Source of the DNA: Pyrococcus kukulkanii | Lineage (GTDB): Archaea; Methanobacteriota_B; Thermococci; Thermococcales; Thermococcaceae | Assembly: GCF_041647995.1 (NCBI RefSeq) | Contig: NZ_JARRIB010000001.1 | Span: 600,300-664,299 of the forward strand | DNA: 64,000 nucleotides | Direction of reading: 5' to 3' | Shown here: piece by piece, positions 29,547 through 38,758 of the stretch | Layout: each line of letters begins with the position of its first letter | Position numbering within the stretch: the stretch's first letter is position 1 | Made by a program: the position numbers and the translations under genes | Notes under the pieces: generated by a model | The model's database searches: none | Told to the model about the DNA's origin: nothing | Seen by the model: only the letters and a program-made list of their open reading frames with translations

Positions 29547-30581
29547 ATGCTCAAGGTTGAAGGGGTCAGTAAGGACTGGAAGGAGTTTAAGCTGAGGGAT
29601 GTGACATTTGACGTTAAAGAGAAGGAGCACTTCATAATCCTGGGCCCCAGCGGGGCCGGAAAGACCGTTCTCTTGGAGATAATTGCCGGAATAATTGAGC
29701 CTGACAAAGGTAAAATCTACCTAAATGGAGAGGATATAACTGATTATCCCCCAGAAAAGAGGGGTTTAGCCTACATCCCGCAGAACTACGCGTTATTTCC
29801 CAACATGACCGTTTACGATAATATAGCCTTCGGGCTTAAGATAAGGAAAACTCCAAAGGCCGAGATCGAGAAGAAGGTAAGGGAGATAGCGGAAGTCCTT
29901 GGGATTAAGCATTTACTTCACAGGAAACCCAAGACCCTTAGCGGGGGGGAACAGCAGAGGGTGGCAATTGCCAGGGCCTTGGTAATTGAGCCCGAGCTCA
30001 TCCTCATGGACGAGCCCTTCGCAAACCTTGACGTTCAGACCAGGAGTAGGCTTATCAGGGAGATGAAGAGGTGGAGGAAGGAGCTCGGGTTTACTGCTTT
30101 ACACGTCACCCACTCGTTCGAGGAGGCGGTGAGCTTAGGGGACAGGGTTGGGGTCATGCTCAGCGGAAGGCTGGTTCAAGTTGGGGAGGTGAGTGAGGTA
30201 TTCTCGAGGCCCAAGAGCGAGGAGGTAGCTAGGTTCCTGGGGTTTGAGAACATAATAGAGGGAGAAGCCAATGGAAGGTTCCTCGAAGTCGATGGGATAA
30301 GGATAGAGCTACCCAGGGAAGCCCAGGGGAGGATAAGGATTGGTGTAAGGCCAGAAGACATAATCCTATCCCTAAGCCCGATAAGATCCTCTGCAAGAAA
30401 CGAGTTCAGGGGAGCCGTCGAGGGAGTTGAAGACCTTGGGGCCCTCGTTAGGGTGACGGTTAACGTTCAGGGCGTTAGGTTTAGGGCTTTCATAACGAGA
30501 TCATCCCTTGTGGAGATGGGAATAGAAGAGGGGAAGGAAGTTTACGTAAGCTTCAAGGCTTCAGCCGTTCATATCTTCTAG
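29547..30581 (+). CDS. wtpC: tungstate/molybdate ABC transporter ATPase WtpC
   Basis: 344 residues: Walker A GPSGAGKT (33-40), Q-loop IPQNYALFP, signature [15 protein letters not shown], Walker [14 protein letters not shown]-loop HVTHS, and a C-terminal TOBE domain ([12 protein letters not shown] ... ) expected to sense substrate. It energises WtpB. Its start follows the TOPRIM gene by 4 bases, so its expression now depends on the inserted module or on a read-through from wtpB. It overlaps the convergent bioY gene by 29 bases. Confidence 0.95.
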   Translation: MLKVEGVSKDWKEFKLRDVTFDVKEKEHFIILGPSGAGKTVLLEIIAGIIEPDKGKIYLNGEDITDYPPEKRGLAYIPQNYALFPNMTVYDNIAFGLKIRKTPKAEIEKKVREIAEVLGIKHLLHRKPKTLSGGEQQRVAIARALVIEPELILMDEPFANLDVQTRSRLIREMKRWRKELGFTALHVTHSFEEAVSLGDRVGVMLSGRLVQVGEVSEVFSRPKSEEVARFLGFENIIEGEANGRFLEVDGIRIELPREAQGRIRIGVRPEDIILSLSPIRSSARNEFRGAVEGVEDLGALVRVTVNVQGVRFRAFITRSSLVEMGIEEGKEVYVSFKASAVHIF

Positions 30582-31044
30582 CAACCACAAGTGCCAATGC
30601 AACCTTCGCCAAGTCCGGGGCTATAAAGGGAAGAACACCGAGCTTCAATGCCTTCTCAGGACCTAGGAACCTCGAGAGCCAGGCCCACCCCATGATATAA
30701 ATTACTGCAAGGCCCAAGTATGCAGTTAGGATTCTTAATCTCCCCCTTCCGAGGCCGGCTATCCCAGAGGCTATGGGAAAGGCAAGTATATAACCCCCAG
30801 TTGGCCCAATAACTACGGCAAGTCCTCCCTTCATTCCCGCGAATACTGGAAGTCCCAGGGCACCTAAGAGGTCGTAGAGGGCTATGCTGATGAATCCAAG
30901 TCTCGCCCCGAGGATAAGACCTGCCAAGATGACGAAGAAAACTTGCATCGTGAAGGGTACCGGACCAAGGGGAATTCTGATTTGAGCTCCTATTGCAGTT
31001 AAAGCCACGAAAAGGCCAGTTAATGCAACCTCTTTAGCATTCAT
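30553..31044 (-). CDS. bioY: biotin transporter S-component BioY
   Basis: About 163 residues from ATG 31044 (an in-frame GTG at 31053 adds three). Six predicted helices; [20 protein letters not shown] and [13 protein letters not shown] are the hallmark BioY motifs. It binds biotin in the membrane and works alone or with the ECF energising module. The ATG lies about 25 bases from the TATA in the shared bioY/birA operator, so the mRNA is probably leaderless. It diverges from the DNA-binding biotin ligase, its likely repressor. Confidence 0.93.
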   Translation of the reverse strand: MNAKEVALTGLFVALTAIGAQIRIPLGPVPFTMQVFFVILAGLILGARLGFISIALYDLLGALGLPVFAGMKGGLAVVIGPTGGYILAFPIASGIAGLGRGRLRILTAYLGLAVIYIMGWAWLSRFLGPEKALKLGVLPFIAPDLAKVALALVVARRYERLKP

Positions 31045-31053
31045 GGTTTCCAC

Positions 31054-31085
31054 TTAGGTTAACCTTTTATATGAATTAGGTTAAC
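31054..31085. promoter_or_regulatory. bioY/birA operator-promoter
   Basis: Two perfect copies of TTAGGTTAAC (31054-31063 and 31076-31085) lie 22 bp apart centre to centre, two helical turns, around TTTATAT (31066-31072), the likely box A. The spacing places both copies on the same face of the helix. The gene on the right encodes a biotin ligase with a helix-turn-helix, the expected repressor. Binding would block both divergent promoters. Confidence 0.75.
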
Positions 31086-31092
31086 GAAGCTC

Positions 31093-31785
31093 GTGAGGTG
31101 CATCAAACCTGAACTTAAGGCCCACATTCTCAGGATGCTTAGGGAAGGTGCCGTTTCTGGGGAGAGGATAGCTAGAGAGCTAGGAATGTCGAGGGTTGCT
31201 GTGTGGAAGCACATCAAAACCTTGAGCTCAGTGGGATACGTAATCGAGACCACGGCCCAGGGATATCGGCTAATCAAATCTCCGGATTTTCCCTTTCCAT
31301 GGGAGATCGGTGTTAACTTCCTGTACTGCAGGAAAGCTAAATCCACCATGGACATCGTCTGGAGATCCAAGTACGAGGGTGCAATAGCGGAAGAGCAGAC
31401 CGGGGGAAGGGGGAGTAGAGGGAGGTGGATATCTCCCAGAGGAGGTCTCTACTTCTCGGTGAGAGCTCCAGGCTTGATCGATGTCAACGAGGTAGGGAAT
31501 GTAATAGCCAATGCCCTCGGAAAGTACGCGGATGTTGAGAATGAAGGCGGAAAGCTCTATGTAGACGGAAGGAAGATTGGCGGGATAATCCTTGAGGTTA
31601 GGGGGAGCAATTATAACCTAAAAGCGGTTCTAGGGGTTGGAATTAACGTCAACAATCCAGTGCCTCCTGGGGCCACTAGTTTAATGCTCGAAATTGGGGA
31701 AAAGGTTAGTTTGAGGGAGGTTGGGGAGATCGTTATTAAACCGGTCATAGAACACCTGAAATGCACTCGGGAGGAACGTGCCTGA
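31093..31785 (+). CDS. birA: bifunctional biotin ligase and repressor BirA
   Basis: 230 residues from GTG 31093. Residues about 1-60 form a winged helix ([35 protein letters not shown] ...). It is followed by the ligase domain with [33 protein letters not shown] and GVGINVNN. Bacterial BirA of this form represses biotin genes when loaded with biotinyl-AMP. Divergent from bioY over a 48-base gap that contains the repeated operator, so it is likely to control biotin uptake and itself. The smaller ligase at 21130 may do the routine biotinylation. Convergent with the KptA-type gene, overlapping by 41 bases. Confidence 0.93.
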   Translation: MRCIKPELKAHILRMLREGAVSGERIARELGMSRVAVWKHIKTLSSVGYVIETTAQGYRLIKSPDFPFPWEIGVNFLYCRKAKSTMDIVWRSKYEGAIAEEQTGGRGSRGRWISPRGGLYFSVRAPGLIDVNEVGNVIANALGKYADVENEGGKLYVDGRKIGGIILEVRGSNYNLKAVLGVGINVNNPVPPGATSLMLEIGEKVSLREVGEIVIKPVIEHLKCTREERA

Positions 31786-32284
31786 CAATCCTAACCTTCC
31801 TTCCTGCCTTGTATATCTTCAGTCCCTTATCCCTAAGGCAATCGCAGTCAATAAGCAAGACAACGACGTCATTCCCGTGCCTCCTTCCCGTGGAGTAGGC
31901 ATCATCATAGGTAACGCTTAAATGAACGAACTGCCTCTTCATGGGCTTAATTCCTTCCCTCATTATCGACTTAAGGTTCCTCCTTGGGGTGCCGTGAAAG
32001 AGGACTTTCGATTCTTTGTCCTCCTCATGGTTCAATACTACGGGATAGCTGTGCCCGTACCTCGCCCTTATCCTGCTCCCCCTTATCTCATACCTACCCT
32101 TCTCGTCCTTCTCGACGATCTCTCTTATGGTTTCCTCCGTGACCCAAGGATAATGGGTTCTAATTGCCCTAACTAGATCTCCGAGTTCGACAAATCCCTC
32201 TTCATCTGGATTAAGGCCAAAATCCCACGGGCCGTGCCTGAGGATGTAGGCCATCAGCTTGCTGACCCTAACCCTGTCCTTCAC
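31745..32284 (-). CDS. kptA: RNA 2'-phosphotransferase (KptA/Tpt1)
   Basis: 179 residues. [20 protein letters not shown] contains the conserved R...H-G core, followed by [17 protein letters not shown] and [19 protein letters not shown], the NAD-binding half, and [17 protein letters not shown]. Tpt1 moves the 2'-phosphate left at tRNA splice sites to NAD, making ADP-ribose cyclic phosphate. Its substrate in archaea is uncertain because their splicing does not normally leave a 2'-phosphate. It is next to the cas operon but on the opposite strand, 139 bases away. Confidence 0.92.
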   Translation of the reverse strand: MKDRVRVSKLMAYILRHGPWDFGLNPDEEGFVELGDLVRAIRTHYPWVTEETIREIVEKDEKGRYEIRGSRIRARYGHSYPVVLNHEEDKESKVLFHGTPRRNLKSIMREGIKPMKRQFVHLSVTYDDAYSTGRRHGNDVVVLLIDCDCLRDKGLKIYKAGRKVRIVRHVPPECISGVL

Positions 32285-32390
32285 ACTTTTGAGTTTCCCG
32301 TAGGAAATTATTTGCTTTGCGTCGAAAATTTTACGTTCCGAAAACTATTTAATCTAAAATGGTAATTAGAAAGACTTTTAATATTTCAAG

Positions 32391-32424
32391 TCGTTTTATA
32401 TATGCCCCAGAATGGTGATTAGTA
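32391..32424 (+). promoter_or_regulatory. promoter of the cas6-csm-cst operon
   Basis: TTTTATATAT (32394-32403) is a strong box A 21-30 bases before ATG 32424, which is preceded by GGTGATT. The surrounding 32310-32390 is very A/T-rich. Genes follow with spaces of at most 5 bases up to 42876, so this promoter could drive a 10-kb transcript. Confidence 0.65.
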
Positions 32425-33140
32425 TGAGGTTAAAGGTTTCATTTTTGCCCTTAAATGGGATGACTGGATTCCGAGAAAACAAGCATGCAGTTCAAGGGTT
32501 CATCTATGCAATGCTCAAAGACTCGGAATATGGGCTGAGGCATGATGAAAAGAGGTTCAAGTTTTTCACGTTCTCTGATATCTTCAAAGATTCGAGAGGA
32601 TTCTACACGCTCCTCATATCTTCTCCAGACAAGGGATTCATAAACACCCTGTATGGAAACTTAAAGGATAGGGAAATTATATACATAGGAAAGGACGAGT
32701 TTAGGTTAGTTGAAGTCAAGAAGTTCAGGCTTAAACTGAAGAGGGCGTTTCAGACTGGTTCTCCGGTCGTAATATACAAGGACTCGAGGAAGAACGAGTA
32801 TTTTAAGTTGCACGAGCACAGGGATCTGAGGTTCTTCCTCAACAGGCTTAAAGAAAACGCTGAGAAGAAGTTTAACGCTTTCTACAATGAAGAATTCCAC
32901 TTAGAAGGCCCGATATTTGATAGATTAATACCGAAGCTGAGGAGGAATGGGAAGCTAGACGTCTACGTTAAGGTCGTGAAGAATGGAATTCCATTCCCAG
33001 TCATAGGGAGCAACTGGGAGTTGCTCGAGAAGGAGAGGATAAAACCCGGGGAGAGGAAGTTCTACGAGTTCATTATGGATTGTGGCTTAGGGGAGAAGAA
33101 CTCCCTGGGTTTTGGATTTTTGAATCCGATTAGGGGGTGA
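32424..33140 (+). CDS. cas6: Cas6 crRNA-processing endoribonuclease
   Basis: 238 residues from ATG 32424 (ATG 32412 is in frame but inferior to the RBS spacing). The N-terminal ferredoxin-like domain begins MRLKVSFLPLNG. By alignment with the P. furiosus enzyme, the catalytic Tyr, His and Lys fall on Y28, H40 and K46 (FIYAML, LRHDEKRFKFF). The Gly-rich loop GLGEKNSLGFGF lies near the C-terminus. It cuts within the repeat of precursor crRNA, leaving an 8-base 5' tag. It is the only cas6 in the window, so it may serve both arrays despite different repeats. Confidence 0.93.
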   Translation: MRLKVSFLPLNGMTGFRENKHAVQGFIYAMLKDSEYGLRHDEKRFKFFTFSDIFKDSRGFYTLLISSPDKGFINTLYGNLKDREIIYIGKDEFRLVEVKKFRLKLKRAFQTGSPVVIYKDSRKNEYFKLHEHRDLRFFLNRLKENAEKKFNAFYNEEFHLEGPIFDRLIPKLRRNGKLDVYVKVVKNGIPFPVIGSNWELLEKERIKPGERKFYEFIMDCGLGEKNSLGFGFLNPIRG

Positions 33141-33144
33141 TTCA

Positions 33145-35403
33145 GTGGATATAAAAGAACTGATAGCCTTAGGAGGACTTTTTCACGACATAGGCAAGCC
33201 GGTTCAGAGAGCTCACCTCTACAGCGGAGATCATTCGATCCAAGGTTACAGGTTTCTACTTGATCTCGCAAGGGAGACCGGAGTCAAGGAGTATGAAACA
33301 CTTGCATTATTCGCTAGGTACCATCATAGGAAGTACATGGAGGAAGTGGAAAAGCTCAAGATACCTGATGACGTTAAGGTGGCCCTTTATTTGGTGTACA
33401 TAGCCGACAATATATCCTCTAGAGAGAGGGAAGATGAGAGAAGTGGGTATGATGTCAGAAGACCTCTAAAATCAGTATTCAACAGAGATCTAAGCTATCC
33501 TCTCTATCAGCTCAGCCTGGAGAGATTACCCATTCCAGGGACAGTAGAGAGGATAGGAAGCGAGGAGTACAGGAGAATAGTCGAAGCACTTAAGGGAGAC
33601 ATGAAGAGGGTAGAACCAAGGACTGACAAGGTGATGCCAATTCTGGAGAAGCATCTAACATTCGTTAGTTCTGTTACAACGGAAAACAACGTTATTTCCC
33701 TATACGACCACTTAAAAATGACTTCAGCGATTGCCTTAGCTTTATATAACGCTGGTTGCAGGCCAAGAAGCGTTGGAGAAGCTGAGAAGTGCATGAAAGA
33801 AAAGAACCTCCTTCTAATAGAGGGGGACTTTTCCGGAATTCAGGACTTCATATATTCGGTGAGCGGCAAGGGGACGCTTAAGTACCTCAGGGCGAGGAGC
33901 GCCTATTTGGAGCTCATAGGGTGGGACATAGTGCTGAAGATTATTAAGGATCTAAACCTGACGCTTGCTAACATCGTCTTCAACGCTGGCGGGCACTTCA
34001 TGATAGTTGCTCAAAACACCAAGGATGCGAGGAATAAGCTTGAGGATATAAGGAGAAAGGTGACGACATGGCTTTGGAAGAGCTTTGAGGGGAAACTGTA
34101 CATAGGGATTGACTGGGAGGAGTGCAGTGGAGAAGAGTTAATGAAGGACTTTAAGGAAGTCAGGGGAAGGCTGAAGAAGAAAGTTACGATAAGGAAGTTG
34201 AAGAGATTCGAGTTCGTTGACGGCGTTTTCTCAATTGGAAAGGCAGAAAAATTAGAGGAGTGCCAGATCTGTGGGGTTGAAGTTCCAGAGGAGGAGCTAA
34301 AGGAATTGGAGTTTAAAGACGGAGAGGTAGCAAAAGTCTGTAAAACCTGCCACGCTCTCTGGTTCCTGGGAGAGAGGCTAATAAAGATGGAAAAGGGCCT
34401 CGTTCTCACAGACAAAATAACCGGAGAAGGAATTCCAGGACCTTTCTCGGAGTTTCTACCATATGAGGGGCAACTGCAGGGGAAGTACCTCCTGCTGAAG
34501 AACACGTTCAACCCTCCCAGGACGGACATGGTTTTCGTCCCTTACGTAGTCGCCGACTACTATAGGGAGAAAGAGGGGAGGGTAATAAACTTCAATGAGC
34601 TCGCGGAAGAGTCAATGGGAGCAAAGAGGATCGGAGTTATAAAGGGGGACGTTGATAAACTAGGAGAGTACTTCGCCAACAGAAGGTCAATATCAGAGTA
34701 CTCCACCGCTTCAAGGTTCATGGACTACTTCTTCAAGTTCTACTTAAAGGGAGTAATTCGGGGGTACTACTCCGATATCATTGGCGAAGTTCCCTCGCTA
34801 AGTGAATGGAAGGAGAATCCAAATGTAGTCGTCGTGTACGCCGGTGGTGACGACTTCTTCATAGTGGGGAGCTGGAACGAGATTTTTGAGCTTGCTTTTA
34901 GGATAAGGGAGGCCTTCAGAAGGTATACGGGAGGAGGCCTAACCATTTCAATGGCCCTGGGCTACTTCCACCCGAAGACACCGATATACAGGATCGCGGA
35001 TGTCATGACGGAGAGGTTAGAGAAGGCTAAAGACGAGGGAAGAGACGCCATCTACGTAATCGAGAGAACAGGATGGAGAATCTCCTATCCCTGGGAGATT
35101 TACATGGACTTTTGGAGAGAGATTGGGAGGAAAGTGTACAGTGATGGCAGGTTAACCGAGAAGTTCGGGGATAAGAAAGGGCTACTCCACAAGGTACTCG
35201 AGCTCAGGGAACTCTATGTTAGGGATCCCAGGGATGTGAGATGGGCCTATCTCCTCGCATATCACCTCTCTAGGCATGAGGTCGAGGAAGTGTTTAGGAG
35301 GATCCTGGGTATAGATTCCAAAGCATTAGAGGAGGGGAAGCCTCAGCCGATTTATTGGGTTGATGGGATATTGAAAGTTATTCTCATGGCCGTTAGGGGG
35401 TGA
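33145..35403 (+). CDS. csm1: Cas10/Csm1, type III-A large subunit
   Basis: 752 residues from GTG 33145. It has an N-terminal HD nuclease domain (LGGLFHDIGKPVQRAH, H14-D15), a zinc site (CQICGVEV ... CKTCH) and a Palm domain with YAGGDDFFIVG (GGDD 567-570), the cyclase motif that makes cyclic oligoadenylates from ATP. Both active sites are intact, so the complex should cut single-stranded DNA and signal to CARF proteins. It is followed without gap by csm2-csm5 and csx1. KMVIDRL-type disruption is absent. Confidence 0.95.
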   Translation: MDIKELIALGGLFHDIGKPVQRAHLYSGDHSIQGYRFLLDLARETGVKEYETLALFARYHHRKYMEEVEKLKIPDDVKVALYLVYIADNISSREREDERSGYDVRRPLKSVFNRDLSYPLYQLSLERLPIPGTVERIGSEEYRRIVEALKGDMKRVEPRTDKVMPILEKHLTFVSSVTTENNVISLYDHLKMTSAIALALYNAGCRPRSVGEAEKCMKEKNLLLIEGDFSGIQDFIYSVSGKGTLKYLRARSAYLELIGWDIVLKIIKDLNLTLANIVFNAGGHFMIVAQNTKDARNKLEDIRRKVTTWLWKSFEGKLYIGIDWEECSGEELMKDFKEVRGRLKKKVTIRKLKRFEFVDGVFSIGKAEKLEECQICGVEVPEEELKELEFKDGEVAKVCKTCHALWFLGERLIKMEKGLVLTDKITGEGIPGPFSEFLPYEGQLQGKYLLLKNTFNPPRTDMVFVPYVVADYYREKEGRVINFNELAEESMGAKRIGVIKGDVDKLGEYFANRRSISEYSTASRFMDYFFKFYLKGVIRGYYSDIIGEVPSLSEWKENPNVVVVYAGGDDFFIVGSWNEIFELAFRIREAFRRYTGGGLTISMALGYFHPKTPIYRIADVMTERLEKAKDEGRDAIYVIERTGWRISYPWEIYMDFWREIGRKVYSDGRLTEKFGDKKGLLHKVLELRELYVRDPRDVRWAYLLAYHLSRHEVEEVFRRILGIDSKALEEGKPQPIYWVDGILKVILMAVRG

Positions 35404-35407
35404 TCCT

Positions 35408-35884
35408 GTGGATCCTTTTGTTGTTAAGAACCAGTTGAGGATGGACAAAAATTACTGGAGCAAGGTAGAGCCAAAGGTTAAGGAGATAGCAAGAAAGGCT
35501 GAAAACTTCCAAGACTGGAAGCCAGGAGAAGTCCTTGACTATGCGATAACAATAGCATCATACCTAGTTTCGAAGGATCTCAGAACCAACCAGATAAGAA
35601 AGATACTCGAAATGGTGAGGAACGTCGAGTTGAAAGTAAAGACCGGAAGGGATGAAGACATAAGAGACGATGTGGTGAGAATAAGGCTTCTTTTGGCGTA
35701 CACGGTAGGGAGGTCTCAGAAAAATACCAAGGAGGCATTGGAGCACTTGTATATGGTTCTGGAACCAATACTGAAAAAGATGAGTGAAGACAATAATTTC
35801 GCGGTCAATAATTTTGGCAAGTTTTTCGATTTCCTCCAAGCAATAGTCGCTTATCATAGGTTTTTAGGGGGGAAGGAGAAATGA
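35408..35884 (+). CDS. csm2: Csm2, type III-A small subunit
   Basis: 158 residues, all-helical. GTG 35408 start: MDPFVVKNQLRMDKNYW. The central segment LRTNQIRKILEMVRNVELKVK is typical of Csm2 (five-helix bundle). It forms the inner filament of the Csm effector. It overlaps csm3 by 4 bases, so translation is coupled. Confidence 0.88.
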   Translation: MDPFVVKNQLRMDKNYWSKVEPKVKEIARKAENFQDWKPGEVLDYAITIASYLVSKDLRTNQIRKILEMVRNVELKVKTGRDEDIRDDVVRIRLLLAYTVGRSQKNTKEALEHLYMVLEPILKKMSEDNNFAVNNFGKFFDFLQAIVAYHRFLGGKEK

Positions 35885-36744
35885 ACAGGGAATTTTATGG
35901 TAAGGTCATTATAGAGGGAGAGATCGAGGCTCTCACGGGTCTTCACATAGGGGCGCAGAGGGATACCTCCGAGATAGGTGGAATTGACAATCCAGTTATA
36001 AAGGATCCGCACACCGGACTGCCATACATCCCAGGTTCCTCCCTGAAAGGGAGGCTTAGGTCACTTTTCGAGATCTACGTCAACTCGAAACTCGATGAGC
36101 TTAAGGATCAGTACAAAGGACTAAAGAATTACATGAAAGGTAGTTGCAGGGAAATAGGGAAAGAGAACTGTGGGAGGTTTTTCAACAGAGAACTGCATAA
36201 CGTCTGGATCCACGTTTGCAACACATACGAGGAAGCAAGGAACTGTCCAGTCTGTAGGCTGTTTGGAGCGAGCGGAAAGGAGAGTAACTTCCCCTCTAGG
36301 GTAATAGTTAGGGATGCCTTCCTAACGGAGGAGTGGAAGGAGAAGTGGAGGAAGGGAGAGGAGATTACTGAGGCAAAGATGGAGGTTGGAATAGACAGGA
36401 TTACATCCCAGGCTAACCCCAGGACTACAGAAAGGGTTGTCGCTGGAGCAAAGTTCAACTTTGAGATCATCTACACGGTCGAAGATCTAAACGAGGTGGA
36501 AGACGATCTAAGACATCTCCTTATGTCAATGCTTCTCCTAGAGGACAGCTACCTTGGAGGTTCTGGAAGCAGAGGTTACGGTAAGGTCAAGTTCCACATC
36601 AAGAGGATAGCGTTCAAGCCCAGAGAGTTCTACGAGACCGGCGATGAAGGGAAAATAAAATCCACTAAACAGTACAAGAGCGTCCAAGAGTTGCTGAACA
36701 ACATAAACGATGTTGTAAGCCTGATAAAACCCCAAGGGGGCTAG
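35881..36744 (+). CDS. csm3: Csm3, backbone RAMP and target-RNA nuclease
   Basis: 287 residues: IEGEIEALTGLHIGAQR, GGIDNPVIKDPHTGLPYIPGSSLKGRLR. The Asp in IDNPVI (D36) corresponds to the catalytic Asp that cuts target RNA at 6-base intervals. A CRLFGASG-type loop (CPVCRLFGASGKE) and LLLEDSYLGGSGSRGYGKVKF at the C-terminus complete the RAMP fold. Multiple copies form the crRNA-binding backbone. Confidence 0.94.
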   Translation: MNREFYGKVIIEGEIEALTGLHIGAQRDTSEIGGIDNPVIKDPHTGLPYIPGSSLKGRLRSLFEIYVNSKLDELKDQYKGLKNYMKGSCREIGKENCGRFFNRELHNVWIHVCNTYEEARNCPVCRLFGASGKESNFPSRVIVRDAFLTEEWKEKWRKGEEITEAKMEVGIDRITSQANPRTTERVVAGAKFNFEIIYTVEDLNEVEDDLRHLLMSMLLLEDSYLGGSGSRGYGKVKFHIKRIAFKPREFYETGDEGKIKSTKQYKSVQELLNNINDVVSLIKPQGG

Positions 36745-36749
36745 ATGTT

Positions 36750-37607
36750 GTGGGCAAGTACTTAGCAATTAAGATGATTCCCAAGGGGCCCATCAGGGAA
36801 ATCCCGAAGGCCACCACACTCTTCGGAGCGATAGCCAACGCCGTAAGAGAGATCTACGGGAGTGATGAAACGGAAAAGTTCATAAGAGAGTTCAGCGAGA
36901 AAGCTAAGATTTCCTCAGCTTTTCCCTACTTGGGAGAGGAATACTTCCTTCCTTTTCCCCTGAACGCCGAAGCAAGCCTATATGAGATCTTCAAGGGGGA
37001 CATCTCAAAGATCAAGGAGGCAAGAGAGAAGCCTTACATACCCTTAGACGCATTTGAGAAGGCCATAAGGCTCCAAGAATTCACGGTAAAGGATCTCCCC
37101 TACAAGAAGGTGGAGATACCAAAGGTTTCGCTAGACAGGGTTTCCCAAGACTCTTCAATTTACTTCTGGGATGCAGTCGTATTCAAGGAAAATGGTGGCC
37201 TCTACTTCCTCTATGACGGGCCAAAAGATATCTTCGAGAAGTACATAGTGCCCGCAATGAACTTCCTGGGGGATCATGGGATTGGAGGGAAGAGAACCTG
37301 GGGCTACGGATTGTTCGTTCCAGAAATAACGGAAGTCTACATAGACGAGCCCCAAGGAAACGCCTTCGTCACTTTATCCCCGATGTACCCGAGGAATGAG
37401 AACTCCCTGATCCTGTGGAAGGTCGAGAAGATCGGAGGATGGAGCTGGGGGAGGAGGAAGCCAAAGGTGCCAATGGTTCTGGAGGGATCCGTGATCAGAG
37501 ACGATCCAGGAAAGATGATCGAGCTTGATCTAGGCCTTCCGTTTAAGGTTTATGTGAACGGAAAGGCCTTCCCAGTTAGGACCGAAGCCCCGGGGGATGC
37601 TTTATGA
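36750..37607 (+). CDS. csm4: Csm4, 5'-tag binding RAMP
   Basis: 285 residues from GTG 36750. IPKATTLFGAIANAVREIYG and the C-terminal GDHGIGGKRTWGYGLF and EAPGDAL motifs identify Csm4. It caps the 5' tag end of the crRNA and binds Csm1. It overlaps csm5 by 4 bases. Confidence 0.92.
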   Translation: MGKYLAIKMIPKGPIREIPKATTLFGAIANAVREIYGSDETEKFIREFSEKAKISSAFPYLGEEYFLPFPLNAEASLYEIFKGDISKIKEAREKPYIPLDAFEKAIRLQEFTVKDLPYKKVEIPKVSLDRVSQDSSIYFWDAVVFKENGGLYFLYDGPKDIFEKYIVPAMNFLGDHGIGGKRTWGYGLFVPEITEVYIDEPQGNAFVTLSPMYPRNENSLILWKVEKIGGWSWGRRKPKVPMVLEGSVIRDDPGKMIELDLGLPFKVYVNGKAFPVRTEAPGDAL

Positions 37608-38758
37608 ACGTTCTAACTCCGCTCCACGTAGGAAATGGAAACGAGCTCACTCCAGTAGACTTCTATCCTCGGGAGAATGAAATACTTGTCTTGGACGTCG
37701 AAAGGCTAGTAGATGATCTGCAGAAGCTTGGGGCAGACATAGAGGAAATTCTCGGCATGATTAGAAACCCAGCCGAAGACCTCTACGTGTGGAAAAAGTT
37801 CCTCACAGAGTACAAGATAAATCCAGAGCAGTACGCCAAGTACAAGCTTAAGGTGAGGGGAAAGATAGGGAAGATGAGCTCAAGGATAAGGGAATTCATA
37901 AAGGAAAGTGGAAAGCCCTACATTCCCGGGAGCTCAATAAAGGGAGCAATTAGGACGGCTGTAATGTATGAGATTCTCAAAGAATGTGGAGATACCGTTA
38001 CGGTAGTAGAGGCCCTAAAAGAAGGAACAAGGATAGCAGGAAAGGATCCAATAGCAATACAGGGGCTCATAAGGAGCATAGAACACCCTGCAAACCACGA
38101 TATTCTTGATTACTACATCCACTACATCAACATGGAGATTAAGAGAGCCCTCCAAAGGAGAAAGAAGGTAAACCTGAAGACCGTTGACGACCTTTTAGAG
38201 GCAATAGTGTTCGGCTTCGATATTGGAAGGGGTGGAATAAGACACGAGCCAAAGAGAGATCCTACGAGAGCTTTGATCGTTAGAGATTCATCGAAGATAC
38301 CCCTCAATAACCTAGCCGTTTACGAGGTCAGGGTTATCGGAGCAGATGTAAACATTCCAGTGTGGGTAGAGGCATTAGAGCCCAATACAAGATTTAATGT
38401 GGAAATAATTTTTGACAAGGAGTTGGCCGAGAGGAACTCGGACTACTTCAACGGTCTATTGTGGCACTGCAAGGGGAAGGAACTTGAGGAGTTCATATGG
38501 AAGGCCGTTGAGGATTTCTATCGAGAACTTGCCAAAATCGATGGAATTAGGGGATCAAACCTACTGAGGATAGGTTGGGGCAAGGGCTGGATATCAAACA
38601 CGATAGGCCTCCTATTAAAGAGGAAAGGCCAGAAATGGGAGCAGGTGAGGAGAAAACTAGGGCTTGGGAGGAAACCAGGAGGAAAAGGAATCTCTTCCAT
38701 GTTCCCTAAGACAAGGAGGATTGCTAATGGAATGCCCATGGGATGGGTTGAGATATGA
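37604..38758 (+). CDS. csm5: Csm5, 3'-end RAMP
   Basis: 384 residues. MNVLTPLHVGNGNELTPVDFYPR, KPYIPGSSIKGAIRTAVMYEILK and, near the end, LLRIGWGKGWISNTIG are standard Csm5 features. It sits at the 3' end of the crRNA filament and recruits maturation nucleases. It overlaps csx1 by 4 bases. Confidence 0.92.
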   Translation: MNVLTPLHVGNGNELTPVDFYPRENEILVLDVERLVDDLQKLGADIEEILGMIRNPAEDLYVWKKFLTEYKINPEQYAKYKLKVRGKIGKMSSRIREFIKESGKPYIPGSSIKGAIRTAVMYEILKECGDTVTVVEALKEGTRIAGKDPIAIQGLIRSIEHPANHDILDYYIHYINMEIKRALQRRKKVNLKTVDDLLEAIVFGFDIGRGGIRHEPKRDPTRALIVRDSSKIPLNNLAVYEVRVIGADVNIPVWVEALEPNTRFNVEIIFDKELAERNSDYFNGLLWHCKGKELEEFIWKAVEDFYRELAKIDGIRGSNLLRIGWGKGWISNTIGLLLKRKGQKWEQVRRKLGLGRKPGGKGISSMFPKTRRIANGMPMGWVEI

